Source of the DNA: Rathayibacter sp. VKM Ac-2760
GTDB lineage: Bacteria > Actinomycetota > Actinomycetes > Actinomycetales > Microbacteriaceae
DNA: 64,000 nucleotides
Direction of reading: 5' to 3'
Assembly: GCF_009834185.1 (NCBI RefSeq)
Contig: NZ_CP047173.1
Coordinates: 744,001-808,000 of the forward strand
A program made the translations under genes and the position numbers. Every line of letters begins with the position of its first letter. Position 1 is the first letter of the stretch. Positions 22,306-31,784 of the stretch are shown in pieces. A model generated the notes under the pieces. It saw nothing but the letters and a program-made list of their open reading frames with translations, was not told the DNA's origin and searched no databases.

Positions 22306-25085
22306 TCCGGCGGGCGCTCGCGGTCGTGGTCACGACCCTCCTGCTCACCCTCGGGCTCGGGGCGGCGGCGCAGCCCGCGCAGGCGGCCACCGGTCAGGCG
22401 GCGACTCAGTCCGCCACCCTCACCGACATCGGCCGCGGCGCCATCGAGGACCTGCGCACCTGCCTCTCCTCCTCCGATGTCCTCAACGTCTACTACCTCG
22501 TCGACAGCTCCGGCTCGCTGAACACCGGCGGCGACGACGGTCGCGGCTCCGACCCCGACGTCGCGCGGGCCGGCATCCTCGCGAACAGCCTCCAGGAGCT
22601 CGGTGGCCTCCGCGACTCGCTCACCGTCAACTGGGGCGCCGCCTTCTTCAGCCGCGCCTTCGAGCCGGCCGTCGACTGGCGGGCCTGGGCGCAGGAGAGC
22701 CCCGACGACCTCGCGACCGTCATCCGCGACAAGACCCCCGGCGGCGGCACCAACTGGCTCGCCGGGCTCCAGGGCGTCCAGTCGGCGCTGCAGAACCAGC
22801 CGAGCGCCGGCTCCGCCTGCCAGCTCGTCGTCTGGCTGACCGACGGCGAGATCGATCTCGGCTCGGCGCAGGCCACCGCCGACGCGACCAATGCGCTCTG
22901 CGGCGCCCGGATCGACCCCGACGGCGACGAGCCCGGGGGCAACGGCGTGCTCGCGGCGCTGCGCCAGGCCGGCGTCGTCGTCATCGGCACGCTCCTGGCC
23001 GACGGTGAGCAGCGCGAGCAGGCCCGGGTGATGTGGCCGCTCGTCGAGGGCAGCGGTGCCTACGGCGGCGGCACCGCCACCTGCGGGCCGGCGACGACGC
23101 CCGAGGGCTCGGTCCGCGGCGCCGTGGTGGACGCCTCCGACCCCGACGCGCTCGCCTCCGTCTTCCTCGAGCTCGGCGCCCGCATCGACGGCGGAGCGGC
23201 GCAGGCGCTCGACGCCGACGGCGGCTTCTGGATCGACCCGGGCGTCTCCCGGATCCAGGCCGTCGTGCGGGACGGCTGGACGCTGCAGGCGCCCGACTCC
23301 TCCGGCCTCGGCACCCTCTCCGCGAGCACCGGAGCCCCCGAGGTCGTCGTCACGCAGTCCTCCGGCGTCGCGCGCCTCGAGATCACCGTCGACCGGCCCG
23401 AGCTGCAGGGCCAGTGGACGCTCAGCTCGCCCGGCACCACCGAGGTCTTCGCGTTCAGCGACCTCCGGATCGTCTTCGACGACGCCAACCAGGTGCAGCG
23501 CGGCGAGGACGGCACTCTCTCCGCGACCCTGACCGCCCGCGTCCAGGACGCCGACGGCGCCGCGGCCGACCTCTCCGTCTTCGGCCAGGCGGCCTTCCGG
23601 GCGACCAGCACCGCGGACGGCGCGACGACCGAGCTGCCCGGCGCCGCGATCGACGAGACGACCGGCGTCATAACGCTCCCGCTGCCCTCCGACGTCACCG
23701 CCTCCGAGCTGCTCGTCACCGCCTCGCTCGACCCGCTGACCACCGACGAGCACGCGATCGCGCTCGCCCCGGTGACCACGCAGCAGCGGATCACGACCGT
23801 GCTGCCCGCCTCCTTCCCGAGCGTCGCCTCGCCGCTCGTGCTCAGCGAGCTGACCGGTGCCGACGGCCGCGCGGAGGGGACCCTCACCGTCCAGGGCCCG
23901 ACCGCCGGCGGCGACGGCCAGGTCTGCCTCGCCGCGCTACCGACCGTGACGAGCGACAACGCCGATCGCGCCGACGGCTGGAGCTGGACCTTCACCGAAC
24001 CCGGTGGAACGGCGCTCGCCCCCGACGACTGCCTCGTCGTCGCGTCCGGGAGCTCCGCCGCGCTGACCGTCACCGCGGAGAACGACACCCCCGCCGACTC
24101 CACCGTCTCGGCGACCCTGCCGCTCGACATCCGCACGGGTGACGGCAGCAGTGCGCCGCAGACCGTCGCGCTCTCCTTCCCCTCGACCTTCCCGGTGAAC
24201 GCCGCCGCGATCGGCCTGGTCGCGCTCGTGCTCCTGCTGCTCGGCGTTCTGCTGCCGCTGCTCGGCCTGTACCTCTTCAACCGGGCGAAGGCGAAGATCG
24301 CGATGGAGGGCTCGTTCCAGCGCGGCACCGTCCCGGTCGAGATCACCCCGGAGGGCGTCCGCTCGGCGCTGACCCACGGTCGCCTGGACGAGCGCTTCCG
24401 CTACCTCCGCAGCGAGACCGGCGTGCGCGAGCTGCCCGACCCCGAGCTCGGCCGCCTCCGCGCGCACGTCCCGTGGTGGCCGCTGAAGGCGCCGAGCTAC
24501 CGCGTCGGCCCGCCCGCCGCGGGCGTGATCATCGCCTCCCGCACCGGCACCCGCGGCACCTCCGCCGGGCGACCGCTCGGGAACGGCGGCGTCGAGTTCT
24601 CCGCGTTGCCGCTCGACGTCTTCTGGGCGATCGTCGTCTCGGAGCAGGAGCTCGAGCGCCCCCGCGGCGACGAGCCCGTGCGCGCAACGGCGGTGCTCTA
24701 CCACCGCGTCGACCGCGACGACGAGGGGCAGTACGAGCGCCGGCTCGAGGACCTGCTGCGCGACTCCGGCGAGCCCGCCTGGCACACCGTCGACGTGCTG
24801 CGGCGCGAGCGCGCGGCGAAGCGGCCCGAGCGGCGGGAGCCGCCGCAGCCCGCGCCCGCCGCCGCCGAACCGCACGCGTCCGTCCCGCCGCGGGGCGGGA
24901 GCACGACAGCAGCACCCCGGCCCTCCGCCCCGCCCGTCCTCACCGCCGCGCCCCGGCGAGGCCGCCCCGCGGACGCAGGAGCTCGCCCGGCCGCCCCGGC
25001 GGACCGCCGCCGCCCCGGCCCGGCGGCTCCCGCCGCCCCCGCCGCCCGGCCGCGCGGGCCCCACCCGCCGCCCCGCGGTCGCTGA
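22302..25085 (+). CDS. membrane-anchored von Willebrand factor A domain protein
   Basis: Protein of 927 residues. A signal peptide (RALAVVVTTLLLTLGLGAAA, cleavage after AQAA) leads into a VWA domain with an intact MIDAS motif at D68-S69-S70-G71-S72 and a second acidic site in WLTDGEIDLG. Then come beta-rich extracellular repeats, a single membrane helix at about residues 634-660 and a cytoplasmic region of roughly 265 residues. That region has a folded part (FRYLRSETGVRELPDPELGR, VEFSALPLDVFWAIVVSEQE) and a Pro/Arg/Ala-rich disordered tail. Known VWA domains bind metal-dependent protein ligands. The topology places the sensor outside and the tail next to the tubulin-like protein encoded 101 bp downstream. 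Function inferred only. Confidence 0.85.
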   Translation: MIRRALAVVVTTLLLTLGLGAAAQPAQAATGQAATQSATLTDIGRGAIEDLRTCLSSSDVLNVYYLVDSSGSLNTGGDDGRGSDPDVARAGILANSLQELGGLRDSLTVNWGAAFFSRAFEPAVDWRAWAQESPDDLATVIRDKTPGGGTNWLAGLQGVQSALQNQPSAGSACQLVVWLTDGEIDLGSAQATADATNALCGARIDPDGDEPGGNGVLAALRQAGVVVIGTLLADGEQREQARVMWPLVEGSGAYGGGTATCGPATTPEGSVRGAVVDASDPDALASVFLELGARIDGGAAQALDADGGFWIDPGVSRIQAVVRDGWTLQAPDSSGLGTLSASTGAPEVVVTQSSGVARLEITVDRPELQGQWTLSSPGTTEVFAFSDLRIVFDDANQVQRGEDGTLSATLTARVQDADGAAADLSVFGQAAFRATSTADGATTELPGAAIDETTGVITLPLPSDVTASELLVTASLDPLTTDEHAIALAPVTTQQRITTVLPASFPSVASPLVLSELTGADGRAEGTLTVQGPTAGGDGQVCLAALPTVTSDNADRADGWSWTFTEPGGTALAPDDCLVVASGSSAALTVTAENDTPADSTVSATLPLDIRTGDGSSAPQTVALSFPSTFPVNAAAIGLVALVLLLLGVLLPLLGLYLFNRAKAKIAMEGSFQRGTVPVEITPEGVRSALTHGRLDERFRYLRSETGVRELPDPELGRLRAHVPWWPLKAPSYRVGPPAAGVIIASRTGTRGTSAGRPLGNGGVEFSALPLDVFWAIVVSEQELERPRGDEPVRATAVLYHRVDRDDEGQYERRLEDLLRDSGEPAWHTVDVLRRERAAKRPERREPPQPAPAAAEPHASVPPRGGSTTAAPRPSAPPVLTAAPRRGRPADAGARPAAPADRRRPGPAAPAAPAARPRGPHPPPRGR

Positions 25086-25186
25086 CCGCGACACCGCGTC
25101 ACGACACCGCCAGACGACACAGCCCCGCCTCACGACACACCGCGCTCCCGCAGAACCACCGCGCGACCAGACGAAAGCAGGACCTC

Positions 25187-28100
25187 ATGCTCAGACCCTT
25201 CCTCCTGATCGGAGTCGGCGGCTCCGGCGGCAAGACCCTCCGCGGCATCAAGTACCAGCTCGAGCTCAAGCTCCAGCAGCTCGGCTGGGAGGGCGGCATC
25301 CCCGCCGCCTGGCGCTTCCTGCACTTCGACACCCCCACCGTCCAGGACGGCATGGAGTACCAGGCGCCGTTCCTGCCCCGGCAGGACTACCGCGGGCTGG
25401 TCAGCACCGCGGCGACCTTCGACATCGTGCACGGCTCGATCACCAGCGCCCACGCGACCAACAACGCCCTGCGCCACGACATCGAGCGCCAGCTGCCCGA
25501 CCCGACCCTGGTCAAGGTCGACGTGACCAAGGGCGCCGGTCAGTACCGCGCCGTCGGCCGCGCCGTCGCGCTCGCCGCCACCAAGGAGATCGCCCAGGCC
25601 GCGCGCCTCGCGATCGGCCGGATGAACGACGCCGAGTCGCTCGCCGAGCTGCAGACCCTCGGCCAGCGCCTGCGCGCCCGCGACGACGGCGGAGACGGCA
25701 GCCCGATCGTCATCGTGATCTCCTCGGTCGCCGGCGGCTCGGGGGCCGGCCAGTTCCTCGACATCATCGAGATCATCAAGTCGACCGCGAAGCAGTACCC
25801 GTGGTCGAACCAGTTCTTCAGCATGCTCTACGCGCCCGACGTCTTCGATCAGCTCGCCGTCACCGCCGGCATGCCGGGCAACGCGCTCGCCGCGATCTCC
25901 GAGACGATGAACGGCTTCTGGACCGACACCCCCTCCGCCGCGACCCTCGAGCTGCTGCGCACCAAGGGCGTCGCCCCCTCCTACGGCGCCGCGATGGACC
26001 GCGTCGGCGCCGCGTACCCCTTCATCGTCGGCCGCAGCAACAGCAAGGTCACCTTCGAGGACCAGAACGCCGTCTACGACGCCGTCGCCACCAGCCTCAC
26101 CGCGTGGATGATCGACGAGCGCGTGCAGGACGACATGATCGCCTACTCCTCCGGCAACTGGCAGGCCCGCTCGGCCGCCAACGTGCTGCCCGACAACTCC
26201 GGCCTGATGAGCCCCGGCCGGCACTCGCCGCCCTTCTCCTCGATCGGCTTCGGCCGGGTCACCCTCGGCCGCGAGCGCTTCCTGGAGTACTCGGCCGAGC
26301 GCTTCGCCCGCTCGGCGATCGACCGGATGCTGTTCGCCCACGCCGAGGAGGACCCGCAGTTCGAGCGGATGACCGAGAAGGCGCACATCGACAAGTCGGC
26401 GGACAGCGAGTACCAGCGCTTCCTCCGCGACCTGCGCCTGAACGAGGAGACCGCCGAGCACAACGACGTCACCGACGCCCTCCGCGATCAGGGCGTCCTC
26501 GACGTGATCAAGTCGGAGCTGCAGCGCGGCGCCGACGAGGAGCTGGCCCGCCCCGAGTCGCTCGACCGCCAGGGCGGCACCGACATCACCACCTGGACCG
26601 ACCGCCTCGTCAACGAGTACACCCGGAACAGCCCGCGGCTGCTGCAGCGCGACCGCGAGGCGCGCCAGCGCCGCCTCGACGACTGGATCCGGACGATGCC
26701 CGGCCACATCCTCGAGACGGTCTCCCGCTACGTCGCGCAGGACGGCCTCGCGGTCGTCGTGGCGATGCTGCGCCGCGTCGAGCGGAGCCTCAAGGGCACC
26801 GTCGACGCGCTCCAGGTGGACGCCCGCCAGCACGAGGACTGGGTGAACGGCCTCGGCTCCCTCATCGCCGACGAGCTGCGCGCCTCCCCGAACCAGCAGT
26901 CGATCCGCCCGGACCAGGAGGCCGTGCAGTTCGCCATCCAGCGGCTCGGCCAGGCGCTCGAGTGGTCGTCGGAGGCGGCGCTCCGCGACTCCGCCTCGGC
27001 GCTGCTCGGCGAGCTGCGCGAGACGTTCCTCGTCCTGCTCGCCGAGTTCCTCGACGGCTCCCGCTCCGCGCTCCTCCAGCGGGTCAACGCCCGCAAGACG
27101 ATCGACGACCGCGAGAACGCCTTCGACTTCTGGCCGAGCCGCGTCGACCGCACCGTCCCGCGCAAGTACACCCCGGCCCCCAACGAGCGGATGCTCGTCG
27201 AGCCGGAGCGGTACCCGACCGAGTTCGAGAAGCTGGTCAGCGCGTCGGTCGAGGAGGACGCCAAGTACCAGGACGCCGTCACGACGGTGCTCGCCGACCT
27301 GCTCGTGGGTGCCGGCGCCGACGCCGAGGGCTCGACGGGCACCTGGTCGCTGATCGCGAACCCGCGCACCTGGAAGCCGGCCGTCACCGCGGATCCGGCC
27401 GTCGCCAACCCCACGCAGCGCGCCGGCTTCGGCCTCGCGACCGACCCGGAGACCTACGTCGCCCGCGCCCGCGCCTGGATGAAGCGCGACGGCACGCCGT
27501 TCGCCGCCTACATCGGCGAGGACCTGCTCGGCTTCTTCGACTCCGAGATCCTGCCGCCCGACGTCTTCGCCGCCCGCCGCGACCGCTACCGCGAGCAGCT
27601 CCAGGCCGCCCTCGGCGCGAGCGAGCCGCTGGTCAAGCTCAACCCCGCGCTGCTGCGCGAGGTGCACGGCAAGGCGATCAACGAGGACACCTCGCTGGTC
27701 TTCAGCTCCATCCCGTTCCGCGCCGGCACCGAGATGTACGAGGTGACCAAGGGCGTGCTCGCCCAGATGGGCGTCTGGGACGACGCGACCAGCGAGTCCT
27801 GGTTCCAGGACCAGAAGGTCGACGGCATCGAGGTCTTCGCGATGTCCGGCTTCCCGTACGAGCCCATCGTGATGGACTCCGTGATGGAGCCGATCGCCCG
27901 CGGCTGGCTCGCGCAGTCGAACACCCAGGACAGCCGCGAGGCGTTCTGGAAGTTCAAGCGCGCCCGCCTGCTCGGCGAGAGCATCCCCGCGGACCCGACC
28001 GTGATCGCGGACATGATCCGCGGCTGGTACGTCGCCAAGGCCCTGAGCCGGCTGGCCGTCGACTCCTCGCAGGGGGAGAAGGGCCCGAAGCTCTCGGTCT

Positions 28101-28585
28101 GGGACCCGGCCTCGCGCTCCTTCGCCGATTTCCCGCACCCGCTGCTCAGCGAGCGCAACGCCCGCGCCGCCGACTTCCCCGGCGTCGTGCTGCAGTCGCT
28201 CGCCATCGCGATGGCGCTCTGCAACGTCGACGGCACCCTCGCACCCCTCGCCGCCTACCGCGTGCTGATGAGCCTCGGGCGCCGCGGCGAGGACACCGAG
28301 CTGTCCGAGTGGCTGCAGACCGGCGAGCTGCCGAACGGAGCGCCCGCTCCGGACGCGTCGCGCGCGGGCACCGTCGACGGCGACCTCACCTCGCGCCGCA
28401 CCGCGGTCCAGGCGTTCCTGAACGCCGAGATCGCGAAGTTCGACAGCGACATCGTGCAGCAGGACGACATGGTCTCGGTCTACGACTACCCGGTGACCTG
28501 GGAGATGCGCGAGCAGTTCCGCGAGGCGCTCGTGGGCCTGGTCTCCTCGGTCGGCTCCACCGGTCCGCGCGACTCCGGAGTCTGA
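25187..28585 (+). CDS. large tubulin/FtsZ-superfamily protein (Tubulin_2-like)
   Basis: Cytoplasmic protein of 1132 residues. The N-terminal nucleotide-binding loop reads LLIGVGGSGGKTLRGIKYQL (G9-G15). The tubulin T4 signature appears as S179-S180-V181-A182-G183-G184-S185-G186-A187-G188. A GTPase domain of roughly 400 residues is followed by about 700 residues of mainly helical sequence (RLLQRDREARQRRLDDW, ALLGELRETFLVLLAEFLD). It is more than twice the length of FtsZ. Family knowledge: tubulin-like proteins outside FtsZ bind GTP and can polymerise. Here it is flanked by two large membrane proteins, and the next gene starts two bases after its stop. GTP binding is a fair prediction; polymerisation is not shown. 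Confidence 0.8.
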   Translation: MLRPFLLIGVGGSGGKTLRGIKYQLELKLQQLGWEGGIPAAWRFLHFDTPTVQDGMEYQAPFLPRQDYRGLVSTAATFDIVHGSITSAHATNNALRHDIERQLPDPTLVKVDVTKGAGQYRAVGRAVALAATKEIAQAARLAIGRMNDAESLAELQTLGQRLRARDDGGDGSPIVIVISSVAGGSGAGQFLDIIEIIKSTAKQYPWSNQFFSMLYAPDVFDQLAVTAGMPGNALAAISETMNGFWTDTPSAATLELLRTKGVAPSYGAAMDRVGAAYPFIVGRSNSKVTFEDQNAVYDAVATSLTAWMIDERVQDDMIAYSSGNWQARSAANVLPDNSGLMSPGRHSPPFSSIGFGRVTLGRERFLEYSAERFARSAIDRMLFAHAEEDPQFERMTEKAHIDKSADSEYQRFLRDLRLNEETAEHNDVTDALRDQGVLDVIKSELQRGADEELARPESLDRQGGTDITTWTDRLVNEYTRNSPRLLQRDREARQRRLDDWIRTMPGHILETVSRYVAQDGLAVVVAMLRRVERSLKGTVDALQVDARQHEDWVNGLGSLIADELRASPNQQSIRPDQEAVQFAIQRLGQALEWSSEAALRDSASALLGELRETFLVLLAEFLDGSRSALLQRVNARKTIDDRENAFDFWPSRVDRTVPRKYTPAPNERMLVEPERYPTEFEKLVSASVEEDAKYQDAVTTVLADLLVGAGADAEGSTGTWSLIANPRTWKPAVTADPAVANPTQRAGFGLATDPETYVARARAWMKRDGTPFAAYIGEDLLGFFDSEILPPDVFAARRDRYREQLQAALGASEPLVKLNPALLREVHGKAINEDTSLVFSSIPFRAGTEMYEVTKGVLAQMGVWDDATSESWFQDQKVDGIEVFAMSGFPYEPIVMDSVMEPIARGWLAQSNTQDSREAFWKFKRARLLGESIPADPTVIADMIRGWYVAKALSRLAVDSSQGEKGPKLSVWDPASRSFADFPHPLLSERNARAADFPGVVLQSLAIAMALCNVDGTLAPLAAYRVLMSLGRRGEDTELSEWLQTGELPNGAPAPDASRAGTVDGDLTSRRTAVQAFLNAEIAKFDSDIVQQDDMVSVYDYPVTWEMREQFREALVGLVSSVGSTGPRDSGV

Positions 28586-28587
28586 GG

Positions 28588-31500
28588 GTGCCCCAGGAGA
28601 TCGGGCACGACGGGTTCTGGCCCGACGGCAAGGCGGCGATCGTCCTGCTGCCCAGCGGCACGCAGGGCGAGACCCTGCTCGAGCTGGCGGCGCAGTGGAC
28701 GAAGACCGGACTGCTCGGCCAGGCGCTCTGGGTGCTGCCCGAGCACGTCACGACCTCGCCCTACGCACCACCGCAGATCGAGGCCGTGGTGCTCGGCGTG
28801 GGCGCCGACCTCGAGTCGGTCGCCATCGCCGTCGACCTGTTCGAGGCGCTCGCGGAGGAGCCGCTCGCCCTCGTGCGCCTGGTCACCCTCCGCTCGGCCC
28901 TGCCCGAGCGCGAGACCGACGAGGCGCAGGACGCCGTGGCCGACCTCGTCAGCCGCTGGGTGCGCACCTCGATGCCGCTGCCGAACCCGTCGGCGACCCT
29001 CGCCGACCAGACCACGGAGCTGCGCCGGGTCACGCTGATCTGCGCGCCGACCGCGTTCCAGCTGCGCGAGCGGGTGGAGGCGCACGAGCACGGCTTCGTC
29101 GTCATCGCCTCGCCCGAGGACCGCTCGAGCCCGTGGTCCGGCGACGCCTTCGTCCGCGACGACGAGCGCTTCACCGGCTTCACGCTCACCCACCTGGCGA
29201 GTGTCGCCGGGCTGTGGAACGGCGTCACCGACGGCAGCGTCGAGCTGATGAGCCGCGAGTCAGACGGCGGCGACTCCGTCTGGATCTCGCGCGTCTTCCT
29301 CAACGCGGTGCTGACCGAGTCGCTCGGCCGCCGCGTCGCCGCCGGCGTGCTCGAGAACGCCGCCCGCCCCGACTCGCTGCTGATCGACCCCAGCGTCAGC
29401 CCGCCGCCGCCCGGCACCGCCTACATCGACGACGGCCAGATCGCCGGCTACGTCGACAGCATGGTCGCCGGCGCCCTGCGCCTGGACGGCGGCGCGCTCA
29501 CCTACGACTCCGCCGGCTCGCTCGACGTGCCGGAGCCCGAGCGGATCGGCTTCTGGGCGCAGATCGGCCGCTTCTTCGCCTTCTCCGCCGGGAAGCTCGT
29601 GCAGATCCCGCGCTGGGCCGTGCTCTGGATCACCTCGAGCGCGAACCGCTCGGTGACCCGCGCCCTGCACACCTCCGAGGGCTCGGCCGTCGTCGGGGCC
29701 GACTACGACGAGGTGCTGGACGTCCGCGACCGCCTCCTGGTCGCCGACCTCGAGCACCTCCGCGACGACGAGGGCCGCGCCCGCGCCGAGGCCGACGCGC
29801 CCGCCGCGATGGCGCACGTCCGCACCACCCCGCAGCTCTGGGCGGGCCTGCGCGAGCTGGTCTTCGGCGCGCTCGACGGCAGCGCCGACCTCCGCGACGC
29901 CGGCTTCGCGCCCGTCGAGGGGGCCGTGCCCGTGTTCGGCCGGGTGGGCGACGTGCTCGCGCTGCCGGACGACCCGTGGGTGGCGTCGGGCTACGACGTG
30001 CCGCCGGGGTTCCCGGAGCGGGTGGACTGGTATGCGCTGGCGCTCGCGGATCCGCGGGAGAGGCTGCAGAACTGGGTGTCGGCGTCGGAGGCCTCGGCGG
30101 CTGCTGCTGTCGCCGCTCCAGCTGCTCCGGTCGTTCCGGAGCCCGAGGCGCCCGTCGCCCCGGAGCCCGAATCCGCCCCCGCCGCCGACTCCTCCGATGC
30201 CGCCGCGTTCGCGCCGCCCGCGCAGGAGACGCTCGTCGAGGGCGAGGCCGCCGAGGCGCGTCCCGTCGTGCAGATCGAGGTCCCCGCGGAGGAGGCTCCC
30301 GCGCCGGCCGTCTCGCCCGCCGACGCCGAGGCGCGCCGCTCCGGCCGCCTGCAGGCGCTCGGCGAGTACGACCTGTGGGCCGGTCGGCAGAGCTCCTCGT
30401 TCGTCTGGCGCTTCCTCGACCGTATCGGCGCCGAGCGCCGCCGCGCCGAGGACGAGGTCGCCTACCTCCGCGGCGAGATCGACGCGATCCGCTCGCAGCG
30501 CCCCGGCGTGCTGCTCAGCCTGCGCCGCGAGTTTCACCGCACGCTGCTCGTCGGCTGGGTCACCGTGCTGGCCCTCGCGATCGTGGTCGGCGTCGGCATC
30601 TGGTTCGTCAACGACTACGCCTCGCGGCAGGCCGACGGCTCCTTCGATCCCGGGCTGATCACCTCCGTGCTCCTCTGGGTGCTCGTCGGTCTCGCCGGCG
30701 CCGGAGTGCTGATCACGCTGGTCTCGCTCGTGCGCTACCACGCCGGCTGGTCGCGCTTCGAGCGGCGGATCCAGCTCGAGCGCACGCGCCTCGCCCACTA
30801 CGGCCGCAGCGCCCGCCGCGCCCGCGAGGAGGCCGCGCGCCTGCGCTCCGTGCACCGCCAGGCCGTCGAGTGGCTGGTGCTGCTGTCCAAGGCCGTGCAC
30901 CGCCCCTGGCACGTGCCGCCCGTCTGGACGCAGCACGAGACCTTCGACGTGGAGCGCGGCGCGATGCCGTTCGCCGTGCGCCTCGCGACCGTCAGCGGCG
31001 AGGAGACCGCGGCAGTCGCCCGCATGCGCGCCGCGATGACCTCCAAGCTCGTCCGCCGCGGCTGGCGGCACGAGGCCTTCGAGTCGCTCGTGCAGGAGAT
31101 GGCCGCCGACTACGGAGCCGGCCAGGGCTTCGGCCTCTCGGCGCTCGACGAGGACCTCCCGCACTCGTCGAACCACACCCGCCGCATGCTGCTGCGCGCC
31201 CTCGACGACGAGTCGCTGCTCACCCGGATCGCCGCCCCGCGCCTGGCCGACATCGTCGCCTCCGTGCAGCGCGACGAGGAGGCGATCGCCCGCCCGCGCG
31301 TCCGCCCGATGGGCACCAACCCCCTGAACGCGCTGCGCCGCCCCGAGGACTTCGACGGCGTCGAGCTCGACGTCCCCTGGGACGACTTCCTGCTCGACTC
31401 GCTGACCCGCGCCGACCCGATGACTCCCGTCAGCGCCACCGTGCTGACCGAGCTGCAGGTCGGCGAGCGCTACCACGAGCGGGTGACGAGCTTCCTCGTC

Positions 31501-31710
31501 GCGCCGTCGCGGCTGCAGGAGCGGCTGCGGTTCGACCCGTCGGCGCCGATCCATGTCGTGCCGTTCGAGGCGTCGACCGGGTCGCCGGTGGATCTCGTGT
31601 GGCGGGTGGACGTCGTCGGGCCGGTGCCGCGCGCGGCGATCCGGCTGTGGGACGGGGCGGTGCGGGCCTCGGCGCCCGTCGTCCCGGCCGACGGCGACTC
31701 GGGGGTGTAG
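28588..31710 (+). CDS. large two-helix membrane protein of the VWA/tubulin-like operon
   Basis: Protein of 1040 residues starting at GTG two bases after the tubulin-like gene. Residues 1-500 look like a globular alpha/beta region (FWPDGKAAIVLLPSGTQGET; LWVLPEHVTTSPYAPPQIEA). A Pro/Ala/Glu-rich linker follows, then a coiled-coil-like stretch (ERRRAEDEVAYLRGEIDAIR). Two membrane helices lie at about 653-674 (LLVGWVTVLALAIVVGVGIW) and 690-715, and a second coiled coil follows (RARREEAARLRS type). A C-terminal domain of about 300 residues ends the protein. No signal peptide, so both large ends face the cytoplasm. Not recognised as a named family. Gene order suggests it anchors the tubulin-like protein at the membrane. 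Confidence 0.75.
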   Translation: MPQEIGHDGFWPDGKAAIVLLPSGTQGETLLELAAQWTKTGLLGQALWVLPEHVTTSPYAPPQIEAVVLGVGADLESVAIAVDLFEALAEEPLALVRLVTLRSALPERETDEAQDAVADLVSRWVRTSMPLPNPSATLADQTTELRRVTLICAPTAFQLRERVEAHEHGFVVIASPEDRSSPWSGDAFVRDDERFTGFTLTHLASVAGLWNGVTDGSVELMSRESDGGDSVWISRVFLNAVLTESLGRRVAAGVLENAARPDSLLIDPSVSPPPPGTAYIDDGQIAGYVDSMVAGALRLDGGALTYDSAGSLDVPEPERIGFWAQIGRFFAFSAGKLVQIPRWAVLWITSSANRSVTRALHTSEGSAVVGADYDEVLDVRDRLLVADLEHLRDDEGRARAEADAPAAMAHVRTTPQLWAGLRELVFGALDGSADLRDAGFAPVEGAVPVFGRVGDVLALPDDPWVASGYDVPPGFPERVDWYALALADPRERLQNWVSASEASAAAAVAAPAAPVVPEPEAPVAPEPESAPAADSSDAAAFAPPAQETLVEGEAAEARPVVQIEVPAEEAPAPAVSPADAEARRSGRLQALGEYDLWAGRQSSSFVWRFLDRIGAERRRAEDEVAYLRGEIDAIRSQRPGVLLSLRREFHRTLLVGWVTVLALAIVVGVGIWFVNDYASRQADGSFDPGLITSVLLWVLVGLAGAGVLITLVSLVRYHAGWSRFERRIQLERTRLAHYGRSARRAREEAARLRSVHRQAVEWLVLLSKAVHRPWHVPPVWTQHETFDVERGAMPFAVRLATVSGEETAAVARMRAAMTSKLVRRGWRHEAFESLVQEMAADYGAGQGFGLSALDEDLPHSSNHTRRMLLRALDDESLLTRIAAPRLADIVASVQRDEEAIARPRVRPMGTNPLNALRRPEDFDGVELDVPWDDFLLDSLTRADPMTPVSATVLTELQVGERYHERVTSFLVAPSRLQERLRFDPSAPIHVVPFEASTGSPVDLVWRVDVVGPVPRAAIRLWDGAVRASAPVVPADGDSGV

Positions 31711-31784
31711 TCGGTGGTCGGGGCCGCCGCCGCCGCGACCAGGGGCGTCTCGGCGAGCAGGGGCTCCGGCGCGCGCGCGGTGCT

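Noticed and set aside
22302..25085. Mg-chelatase/MoxR-VWA system
   Set aside because: No MoxR-type AAA ATPase gene accompanies the VWA gene; the neighbour is a tubulin-like protein and the VWA protein is exported and membrane-anchored.
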